A stretch of 64,000 nucleotides of DNA from Isoetes taiwanensis (lineage: Eukaryota; Streptophyta; Lycopodiopsida; Isoetales; Isoetaceae), in contig JAJEKV010000084.1 of assembly GCA_021234155.1 (NCBI GenBank), positions 4,372,384 through 4,436,383 of the forward strand, in the 5' to 3' direction. The position numbers were made by a program, and so were the translations under genes. Under the pieces are notes generated by a model. The model searched no databases, was not told the origin of the DNA, and saw nothing but the letters and a program-made list of their open reading frames with translations. Shown piece by piece: positions 55,430 to 64,000 of the stretch (positions are counted from its first letter, which is position 1; the number at the start of each line of letters is the position of its first letter).

Positions 55430-58418
55430 CGCTCTGAGGGACAATTGTTGCCCTGGGACATATTTTGAATAGAACCACTCTTCATGGGAAGGAAATAGAT
55501 CCTTCAAATGTAGCAATTGAGGTCACGGAGTCCGTGATCCCATCGACAGAGCTTCCAGTCCCCTGCGGAGGGGCAGATAACATTGGTGAAGCAGTAGGCA
55601 CATTCATTCAGTGGCCTAAGAGGGATGTAAAACCAAATGAGTGGCCCTCAAGTGAAGATACGTCTTCGAGATCCCTCAATTTGCCCTCTTCACAAGAGGA
55701 TTCATCTAGTAGTCCATCCGTCCAAGAGTCTCACGGACATCAGTTTCATCGCCACCGTGGTGAACCAAGCAACACAAAGAACAAATGAAGAAGACGAGAT
55801 AGTAGAGGAGATTGGAGGTCATGAGAATCTAGCTGCCCGTCTTGGTCTCAGGTTGTTTAAGCCTGAAGATGAGACAGTCTACTACTCCAGAACAGATCTA
55901 CTAGGTTTGCCATGCTACATTCTTCACTCCTGCACCGGATCTAAATATTCGGAGGCGAATATAGTCTTTAGTGATCCTCAGGATGCTATAGACGATGAGT
56001 TCTTGGGTGTATCAAAGGTCGGGCTTTCAGTGGGTAACATAATAGATCCAACGGGAAACCAAAATATCAGTCATGTCATGTCATGCTTTGCCGAGAGGCC
56101 TATACCTAATGAGCCTAGTAACCTCGAGACCCATGCTTTTTTTGCTTCATGATGGTAGGACAAGTTTCACAACATTTACAAGCTCTTGCTGCTCTCGAAC
56201 ATGATGATTTAGAAGTTGAGTGCTTGGAAGCTGATGTTGAGAAGCAATTCAAGAGGAAAAGGAAATATACATATGTGAAGAGGGTCAGGAGGGAACCAAA
56301 GGGGGATGGCAAGGAGGAGAGGATGTGCGCTTCCAAGGCAATTAAGAGTGATCTAAAATCAACATGCTGCAAGGACGAATGTGTCAAAAAAACCGGCCGA
56401 CAAAGAAGTATGTGCCTTAAGAAAAGAATTTTATTCTCAATCAAGCAAAGGCCGTGATTACGCTTTGTTTTTGATGTGTTGAGTGTAACTTATACAGGCG
56501 GCCGGAGGCGAAAGTAGTGGTCCGTGGGAGTGGAGTGTCACACCGCATGGCGCTGGGGCTTTAGGAGTTGCTCACCACGCTTTATAGTTGGAGGAAGAGG
56601 TTCGAAAGTTAGGTGGAAAACGGGCGAGCATGGTAATACAGCTCTAAGAAGCCTAGATCCGTGACACTAGCTACGTAAAGTGTGCTTGATACCTTCATTA
56701 GTGAGAATGCAGAGAGCATTCCACATAGAAGCAAAAAGGAAAGGATGATATAAGGGAGAATGTTCGCAAACTTCCTTCCATCCTTAATAAGAAGAGCATA
56801 CATAAGGAGGTGGGCTGTGGTGGAAGAATTGACAGAAAGAGTGTAACCTTGCCCTCTTTTTTACAATATTTGGAAGAAAGAGTTTCCAGACGCCCAAGAT
56901 AGCAAAAATACAAAGATTCTCCAAGTGTAACATATGTGTAGTCATCAAGCGTAAATTGGAAAGAACAAAAGATATAAGGGAGAGGCGCAACCTTTCAATT
57001 CAACGGCGGGCACATATGTTGGAACAACGCTCCTCAGGGAGTCAATATTGGCATTGGCGTGCATTATCACATCGTTACGCCAAAATCACCTCTCGCATAA
57101 TACATGATAAGATGGATCAGGTCAAAACACTCACACCAAGAAGTCACCATCTCGCAAAGTCCGCTTGGAGAGGAGATCGCTTGAAGAGCAAAATTGACAG
57201 AGCATTGACACATGGTCATGGTGGACGGGCTTATGGCCATTTCTCTCTTGATCTTTGGAAGGATGACTCAAACTTTCATGTTGGATCACTTTCTAGGATC
57301 CTACACTATCTTGAGTTGCCTAAGAAGACAAGTGTGGTGATTTGTGTGGAAGCAGAACTACAGATTGCAAATTGATGCAAGCCCTAAAAGATACTCGACC
57401 ACTGCAACATAAGCTAGTGCAGACACAAGAGAAGATGCCTTCATCTTCTAGTGCCAACTTAGAAGGCTTCAATCCTCTTCCTCAAATCTCTACTTACAGC
57501 TTGGATAATGCATCGGGTCAAAATAAAATAGATATGTGTTCTCCTACCTCTTTATTTGACATGGCTTAAGGTATTCGATGAGATTCAGGTTGGCTTCATG
57601 ATGGTTGGGCACACTCATGACGATATTGATGCATTGTTTGGGAACTTTTCGACGTTAATGAGTTCATCGGATGCTCTAACTTTGCCTGAGTTGCTTTACT
57701 TGTTTAGCAAGTGCAATGCAAAGTCTCCCTGCTCCATATTTTGTGGATGAAGTTCCAGATTGAAAGGCTTTGTCAAGGGATATATCCCCGATAAGGGCCA
57801 ACGCCTAACAGCCATACCGAGCCATTGCTATTCGATTTAAAATGGATGGGAAATGGCCCATTATGCAATATAAGATGCGCCAACCCATAAAGAGTGGATT
57901 CCAGAAAATGGAATAAGAATGTGGAAGGAGGATGAAAATGGTGAGCCAACGCTACCAAATGGGGTGCCTAAAAATATCCCTCCAAGGAAGACATTGAAAG
58001 ATCTCCCCGGCCCCGCGCATAAAGATCGCAAGTACATAGCATTATGGAATTCCTTCTGCAAAAATCAGGAAGATAGTGTGTTTGCAACGACAAAGACAAA
58101 GCAACTATGGATTACCGAACGAGATTCTTTTGTGTTTGGAAGATGTATCTCCGTGATCGACCTCAAAATGATAACTTTTGTTTATGCATAAGGCAAGAAC
58201 CTCTACAAGCCGCATTTACTCCAGAGGTCGATGAAGCCGCCGTGCTTGTAAGACCTTTGCCTACATATTGTGGGCTGCCAGATGGATGGGCCCAAGTGTT
58301 GCCTATGGATGAGTTCGATCCTCATGCACATGTTACGAAAGGTATGTTTGTTTTAGTCCCACCCGAGACGATGAAACTCCAACGTGGTTGGGCTTTACGT
58401 AAGAAGATGCCATCCTAG
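55430..58418 (+). pseudogene. DUF8039/DUF7869-type element protein (putative transposase), decayed
   Basis: Frames in order: VALGHILNRTTLHGKEID-like text with GGADNIGEAVGTFIQWPKRD (DUF8039-like, 55.45-55.65 kb); GLPCYILHSCTGSKYSEANI region to 56.15 kb; basic KRKRKYTYVKRVRREPKGDG (56.27 kb); ERTKDIRERRNLSIQRRAHM (57.0 kb); STYSLDNASGQNKIDM (57.5 kb); and DEIQVGFMMVGHTHDDIDAL (57.58 kb), the GHTHxDID signature of DUF7869 proteins. A tail reads PNGVPKNIPPRKTLKDLPGP. Many stops and frame changes show it is dead. DUF7869 proteins are widespread in repeat families and probably act as transposases with an RNase-H-like core; this is inference from the family. Confidence 0.65.
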
Positions 58419-58880
58419 ATCCGTAGTCTACCAATTATGGTCACATTTATGTATCATGGTGGATGCCCGTTGGTCGTGACTATACAGGTTGCTTAACTAA
58501 ACGCTACGCACCCAATCCATCAGATCCATCAAGGTATGAGAAGTTAGATGCCATACATTATGCATGGGATGCAAATGGCAAAAGACCAAGACTGCTCGAT
58601 TCCAAAATACATTGTTGACATGTGGGGACATAGCATTAGCTAAAAGCTCTCAATCTCAGGTCATGTTCTCGATAATCATGTATGTAATTTCTTTTGCTAT
58701 AATACTTAAGCATTTTGGACAATTAATACGCTTGTCGATACATCCTAATTTATGCTTATACTAACATCCTTACATCTATTATAATAGGTGTTTAATACAC
58801 ATCATTACATCTGATGCACACATTATTGATGGCATACATATAATTTAGATGCACATATTATTGATGGCATTATAGAGTCG
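58419..58880. other. downstream flank
   Basis: Short frames without domains. Repeats of TTATTGATGGCAT at 58821 and 58858. No gene assigned. Confidence 0.45.
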
Positions 58881-58885
58881 ATGAT

Positions 58886-59125
58886 TCACTCATCATCAAT
58901 CCCTGCTATTGTGATCGCATTCAGCTCGTAGGCATGGCGCTCAGGAACCCAAAGAAGATGGATCACAACACGAGTAAGGCCGGGGCAATCACACTCACGA
59001 CCTTCTGCTTTGGATTGTAAGTAAGGATCCAGCTTAACACCTTTACGTATGCAGCGATTAATATCATTGTAGCTCATGGAGCAAAGAATGGTCTCAAACT
59101 GATCATCATAAATATTATAAGCCAT
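58886..59125 (-). CDS. small intact ORF, unknown
   Basis: 79 codons: MAYNIYDDQFETILCSMSYN, IRKGVKLDPYLQSKAEGREC, DCPGLTRVVIHLLWVPERHA, ending ITIAGIDDE. Mixed composition and no repeats. A TATA box lies 35 bp upstream on the same strand, which leaves only a very short leader. It points away from the ORF at 59871. Family unknown. Confidence 0.45.
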   Translation of the reverse strand: MAYNIYDDQFETILCSMSYNDINRCIRKGVKLDPYLQSKAEGRECDCPGLTRVVIHLLWVPERHAYELNAITIAGIDDE

Positions 59126-59159
59126 GATGGGAGATGAATGACTTACCGAATGGAGCTGC

Positions 59160-59166
59160 TTTTATA
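59160..59166 (-). promoter_or_regulatory. TATA box for the 79-codon ORF
   Basis: Minus strand GACTATAAAAGC. Confidence 0.5.
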
Positions 59167-59169
59167 GTC

Positions 59170-59295
59170 GTTATAGAATTATTGGTATAATACTTCAGCA
59201 TTATTGGTATTATAATGAGCATTATTGGTATTATATCGCCATTATTGGTATTATACTTCAACATTATTGGTATTATACTTCAACATTATTGATTC
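59170..59295 (+). repeat. short tandem repeat ATTATTGGTATTATA
   Basis: Five to six copies of (C/A)ATTATTGGTATTATA with small spacers, between the two divergent TATA boxes. Confidence 0.85.
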
Positions 59296-59300
59296 AGAGC

Positions 59301-59307
59301 TATAAAT
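59301..59307 (+). promoter_or_regulatory. TATA box for the 197-codon ORF
   Basis: GAGCTATAAATTC, followed by TTTTCACTTCTCACTTTTCA, a typical pyrimidine-rich plant leader. Confidence 0.5.
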
Positions 59308-59329
59308 TCTTTTTACCTTGTTTTCACTT

Positions 59330-59865
59330 CTCACTTTTCATCCTTGCTTCTTGCTCCTTCATATTCCTTGTTCCTTGATCTTCTTGCTACTTGATCTTCC
59401 TTGTTCCTTGATCTTCTTGCTACTTGATCTTCCTTGTTCATTGCTTCCGCTACTTGATCTTGATCCTTGTTCCTTGCTACTTCATTCCCGTGCTCCTTCC
59501 TACTTGATCTTGTTCCTTGCTCTTGATCTTGCTATCAAGCTACTTGATCTTGATCCTTGTTCCTTGCTACTTCATTCCCGTGCTCCTTCCTACTTGATCT
59601 TGTTCCTTGCTCTTGATCTTGCTACTTGATCTTGTTCCTTGCTACTTGATCTTGATCCTTGCTTCTTGCTCCTTGATCTTCCTTGTTCCTTGATCTTCTT
59701 GCTACTTGATCTTCCTTGTTCATTGCATCTTGCTACTTGATCTTGATCCTTGTTCCTTGCTACTTCATTCCCGTGCTCCCTGCTACTTGATCTTGTTGCT
59801 TGCTCTTGAACTTGCTACTTGCTCTGCTCCGTGTTCCTTGTCTCACCGGTGATCCTTGCTTGCTT
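59330..59865 (+). repeat. tandem repeat of TTGATCTT / TTGCTACTTGATCTT words
   Basis: About 530 bp of CTTGATC(TT), TTGTTCCTTGCTAC and CATTCCCGTGCTCC words. A long block (TTGATCCTTGTTCCTTGCTA...) recurs at about 59457, 59539 and 59734. It forms the inferred 5' leader of the next ORF. Confidence 0.9.
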
Positions 59866-59870
59866 TTTAA

Positions 59871-60464
59871 ATGATTGGACCCAATCCTCCCTGGCTACTC
59901 CGTAAGGCCTCAAGCATGCCCTGCATTCTCAGGCGGCCTGGAATGGATGAGCTATGGGACCATTTCTTGGAGTGGAGGTTGCGCCACAGTCCCACCAAGG
60001 AGCTTACAATGGAGTTGATCAACTTCATTCTGGAGCGATTTGATTGTGGTCATGAGCCACTGATGGAAATTAATCCATCTGAATGTTATAGGAGACTTGC
60101 AATGAGGGGAATGCTTGAACCCCCTCCTTATCTGGACGAGATGCTACAGCAATTGAGGCCTCTTCTTCGTGCTGGATATTTAGCACACTCTCTGGATGCA
60201 TACATATCAGAGTTCATTCATGAAATTTCTAAGGGACAGATGTATGGCCTTATTAGGGTGTACTACAATGAGTACAACGGTTTTGTGGAGTTGGGTCCGC
60301 TCTTCTTCCGTGAGTATTATCCTGTGGAATTACTTTTTCTAATGACTAGGTACCCCATATGGTGGGAAGAATCAGCATGGGATGAGCGTGAGCTCTTGAC
60401 TCCTAACCCAGATGCGTGGGTTAGACCTCGCAGGCGAAGGGAAAGGGGAAGGGGAAGGGGTTAG
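59871..60464 (+). CDS. intact 197-residue protein, unknown
   Basis: A single open frame from ATG to TAG. The protein reads MDELWDHFLEWRLRHSPTKE, LTMELINFILERFDCGHEPL, YLDEMLQQLRPLLRAGYLAH, GLIRVYYNEYNGFVELGPLF and FREYYPVELLFLMTRYPIWW, ending in a basic RPRRRRERGRGRG tail. Helix-rich with a C-terminal nucleic-acid-binding-like tail. It has a TATA box and a long leader, no stops or frameshifts, and is divergent from the 79-codon ORF. The family is not recognised. Adjacent to a DUF7869 relic, so it may be an accessory gene of a mobile element or a young host gene. Confidence 0.6.
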   Translation: MIGPNPPWLLRKASSMPCILRRPGMDELWDHFLEWRLRHSPTKELTMELINFILERFDCGHEPLMEINPSECYRRLAMRGMLEPPPYLDEMLQQLRPLLRAGYLAHSLDAYISEFIHEISKGQMYGLIRVYYNEYNGFVELGPLFFREYYPVELLFLMTRYPIWWEESAWDERELLTPNPDAWVRPRRRRERGRGRG

Positions 60465-60559
60465 GAACTTGGGGGAAGGTTACTAGGGACATACATAGTT
60501 CATACTTTGGTCTCTATTGTGTTTGGAAGTTGGTATATGATACCGTGTTATTATGTTCT

Positions 60560-60890
60560 CTAAATATTCATGTATGTATGATACACGGGTACTGCACGTG
60601 TATAGAACCCCTGCATAAGGTCTATGATACAGGGTACTGTACACGTGTATACAACCCCTGCATAAGGTCTATACAACCCCCATAATAAAAAAATTCCAGT
60701 TTACTAAAAATTTTCCCATTATAATGAAATTGTGCTTATTTGTGCAAACAAATATTGATGCTTGATAAGTTCCGCAATGGGGCCAAAATATTCTTCTAAG
60801 AGAAGCCTTTATATGCCAACAACTATTGATGCTTGATAAGTTAAGCCTTTATATGCCAACAACTATTGATGCTTGATAAGTTCTGCAATG
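60560..60890 (+). repeat. tandem duplications downstream of the 197-codon ORF
   Basis: CCCCTGCATAAGGTCTAT(G/A) occurs twice at 60608 and 60654 with CACGTGTATA nearby. ACTATTGATGCTTGATAAGT occurs at about 60822 and 60862 and in part at 60750. Confidence 0.8.
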
Positions 60891-61400
60891 GGTACTGTGC
60901 ATCTATCCTAGACCTAAAGCATAATACTGCACTTATTTATTTTGCTGAAAACGTAGGAAGTACTAACATTAAGAAATATTGTTGTCCATAATGCCTAAAT
61001 GCGAAATAAGAATGAACATTGTGGATATTTTATGGATTATTTGCAATGAATTTTGGAACTAACTTTGTGAGATGTGATAAGACAGTAAGTCACATCTCAA
61101 ATGCATTATAATTTGTTCACTTTTTCTAATGCACTTAAGAAGCTTGTCTTGAAAAAAATTATTTTCAGACAAAATAGGTTTTATCTTGCTACTTCACGTT
61201 ATATTTTGCACAATTAAAGCTTTTAGTTGCAATGCTGAAAAAGCAACACAATGTACAAACCCATCGACTACCAACAATGGGATAAATTATAGCTTCCATG
61301 CAGTCTTGAATGGAAGCAAAACCTTGTAGGTAGAAACCGAATTCCAAGTTCTGAGGATTGATGTTAAACCACTTATGTCACTTGTCACTTGAAGTAATTA
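60891..61400. other. non-coding stretch
   Basis: AT-rich, with no exon or repeat of note. Confidence 0.5.
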
Positions 61401-61404
61401 CAAA

Positions 61405-62555
61405 GTGTGTAGCACATCAGGCATTAGAGACCTGGTTGGATCTAAAAGGCAATGCCTTCTAGTCTTTGTGATAATTGCACTACTGAATATAGCAAATTCA
61501 GGCCCAGCAATTGCCGATTCAGGCAGAGCAATCTTGCGACGTATAGATGCAGGCAAATCAATACCTGAGAAGCTAAGCAATGCAAAATCGAGGAGTCAGA
61601 AAAGGTTAGAGGCTCTAAAATCTAGCCTCACAATGTTCAGCCTTCATGGGAGGCAGTTAGATACTACATACAAATCCAAAATTTTATATGCAGAGGAATA
61701 TTTGATGGAGGTGCTAGTAGGAACTCCAGCAAAGAAGTTCACAGCAATTCTTGACACAGGAAGCGATATAGTTTGGTTTAAATGCAACCCTTGCAGCGCC
61801 TGCGAAAGCGCGGATTCTGCGTCTTGCAATTCATGCGGATTCTTGCGGATTCTTGCTTTCGGACTCAGGTTGTGCTCATACACTCACTGGGGACTTCAGT
61901 GGTGGAGATGGGGTGGTTGGATTTGGGATGGGATCCTCTTCCTTGATATCTCAAGTTTCTTCACTGGATGGAAAATTCTCTTACTGCCTCACTAGCTATA
62001 CTGAAAGCAACGACAGTGTATTGCTCCTTGGCGATTCTTACGCCATCTCGGATCCTTTCGCCAGCTCTACCCCTATCCTCCAATCTTCAAGCCAGCTTTA
62101 CTATGTCAAACTCAAGAGCATCACTGTGGGTGACACTCTTTATCTCCCATTCCAATTCTGCAGGCACCATCTTTGACTCTGGCACTACCTTTACATACTT
62201 GGATACTAATCTTTTCAATTATGTGAAAGATGCCTTTGTCAATGCCTTGCCTGATCTTCCCGTGTTGCTCAACTATAAGGGTTTTGATGTCTGCTTTAAT
62301 ATGTCACGGTTTCTTTCTTCTTACGCTCAATTCCCTTCTCTCGGCTTCCAATTTGATGGGGCTTTATTGAACCCTCCTCGGACAAATTACTTGGCTTTTG
62401 TTGATTCTCGCTAAGACCATCAAGTGCTTGTTGCTCACCTCCTGCAGATGATGGTGGTCCGGGAATTATTGGGAACACATTGCAGCGACTTACCTTGTTG
62501 CCCATGATATTACCAGGATGAAGCTTTTGTTTCTCGAAAAAACTGCAATGACGTT
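61405..62555 (+). pseudogene. nepenthesin-like aspartic protease (A1), broken
   Basis: A secretory-type N-terminus (hydrophobic CLLVFVIIALLNIA), a propeptide, then EVLVGTPAKKFTAILDTGSD and IVWFKCNPCSACESADSASC with the first catalytic DTG. In another frame: LTGDFSGGDGVVGFGMGSSS, then KFSYCLTSYTESNDSVLLLG. In a third: GTIFDSGTTFTYLDTNLF with the second catalytic DSG. The C-terminal strand GIIGNTLQR and then YLVAHDITRMKL are again out of frame. At least three frameshifts, and a deletion between the Cys-rich insert and LTGDF (about 60 residues in intact relatives), make it non-functional. It is intronless, as many plant family members are. Confidence 0.9.
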
Positions 62556-64000
62556 TGAAAATGTCAATTTGTGGTACATACCGGGTGAATATGTGGTATA
62601 TAATTTGGCCCGATTAATCGTATATAAACTTATAAAATAAATTTACCTTGCCCATTCACGTTTTGCAAATCTGGGCTGTAAACCCTAGGATGATCTTGCT
62701 CTCCATATTGTACAATACATATCAAACTGTTCGGCTTTTGCATCAAATGATTTACATTATACAGTGCTGAAAAACTTGATCTTTCCATGTTTCCACATTT
62801 TGTGTGCATGTTTTAGCTGTATACATGCAAATCTTCGTAAACGGAGCCTTTGCGGATGCTTGATGTCAACAGGGTATTCACATTTCCTGCATCAAGCAAT
62901 AACTCCAAGCTAAAATTTGCTTATAACAAAAGAAGAATAAACAGGGCAAAGCTTACCTTGTAGCAATCTGTCATGTGGGGTTCATATGCTCTGCTTGGTG
63001 CAAAAACCCTTTGCACAAAACCCAAATTATTCAGATAAGACATGACCTTTAGAAAAACTCGATACTTGAGTTATGCTGCCCTCAAAATTGCAGCATGTGA
63101 ATGGCTGCTAGTCCTTGCACTTGCTCTGCCAAGCAAACCCAACCAAAATCTAATGCTATATGCTACCTCTGTCTGCACACATCTACAGCATCATATATCT
63201 TACCAACTGCACTGGGTACCACCATGTTCTTTTCTTTGTCATACCTGCATTGAAGTAAGGGACGTGTAAATAACCAACAATATTAGCTAAATTAAACACG
63301 TCCAATAAAAAAAACAATATCAGCTAAATTAGATTTGCAGATGCACAAACACAATGAGAGTCTCCCAATTTGTTTTGAACCGGCCAAATTAAGATACAAT
63401 CTAAGCACAACTAAGCGAAAAGGCAGAGACACCCTAAATCTAAATCAATCTACTACCTCTAGTTTTGCATGCACCTTCAGCATTCTGTACCCTTCCCAAT
63501 ACGTCCAACTTATCATATTTTACGAAACAAATCATCTACTTGGGTAGGTCTTCTAGTAGCATTGCAACAACCATAATGACAAAACCTGTGGAGTTCCCCA
63601 ATCTTGGAGCTTAGAACTTTGCCAGCTATAATAGTTGTCATTCAAATCCTAACCTGCATGAACAAATAATTTCGGCACGACAACTAAAGCTTTGCCATAT
63701 ATTTAGGTTGGTCCAGTCTAGCTCCATGTAAGTATGACATGCTTAAGCAGAGATATACTTCGGCCAAGATACTATGCACACAGAATGCTAGCAAGTGGAT
63801 GCCCATCTGAATGCCAAATGCTATTCTCTAGCAATTAAAATGAAAGCTCATAATTGTTTATATTTGGAGCAAGAAGAAAGTTTAATCATGGGTTGTGCCT
63901 ACAAAGCTAACAAAACTCAAACATATAAACACATCTGGAGAGTTAGCTAAGCACCATAACTTCTTCACAGAGTAGCAAGGATGAAGCACATCCTTCTAAT
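62556..64000. other. non-coding right end
   Basis: AT-rich. A short AAACACGTCCAATAAAAAAA stretch and small frames only. No gene or repeat boundary supported. Confidence 0.5.

Overview
This is a nuclear plant genome window dominated by mobile DNA and gene relics. Evidence for a land plant: fragments of a plant kinesin of the KCBP type, plastid-type pyruvate dehydrogenase E1-beta, a PLS-type PPR protein, plant sorting nexin 2, an ATG8 exon and a nepenthesin-like aspartic protease, all with GT-AG introns, together with LINEs, Helitron ends, a Tourist-like MITE and an LTR with a plant-type primer binding site. The repeat load and some gene families suggest a large-genome seed-free plant such as a fern, but the species is not proven. 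I see no tRNA, rRNA or CRISPR locus.

Layout. 1-16 kb: a 19-bp satellite end, then decayed host genes: kinesin (with an internal inversion), sorting nexin 2 (with a 151-bp duplication), PPR, one ATG8 exon, PDH E1-beta in two oppositely oriented pieces around a Helitron end, and an Asn/Gln-rich exon. 17-19.4 kb: a broken LINE on the minus strand. 19.6-31.8 kb: a repeat complex in which about 0.8-kb units are bordered by an inverted repeat and, outside that, by long 19-bp satellite arrays. 32-35 kb: a transposase C-terminal relic and a 5'-truncated LINE. 35-40 kb: mostly non-coding, with a MITE, a 0.7-kb polypyrimidine tract and a Helitron end. 40.4-42.6 kb: two short intron-containing genes, the second cut by an LTR.

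42.6-48 kb is the most striking part. A 1.63-kb LTR (TGTGACG...CGTCACA) is followed at once by an initiator-tRNA-Met primer binding site. The first ORF after it encodes a histone H3-like protein: an H3 tail beginning [10 protein letters not shown], a long charged linker of about 260 residues, and a complete C-terminal H3 histone fold. Two overlapping unrecognised ORFs follow. No gag, protease, RT or integrase was seen there.

49.4-55.2 kb holds a decayed multi-exon minus-strand gene with a possible ParB-like GNHS motif. Its introns and 5' flank carry twelve copies of a GGCGCC-centred palindrome. 55.4-58.4 kb is a relic with DUF8039-like and DUF7869-like (GHTHxDID) segments, probably a DNA transposon. 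58.9-60.5 kb has two small intact divergent ORFs with TATA boxes. 61.4-62.6 kb is an aspartic protease pseudogene, and the remainder is non-coding.
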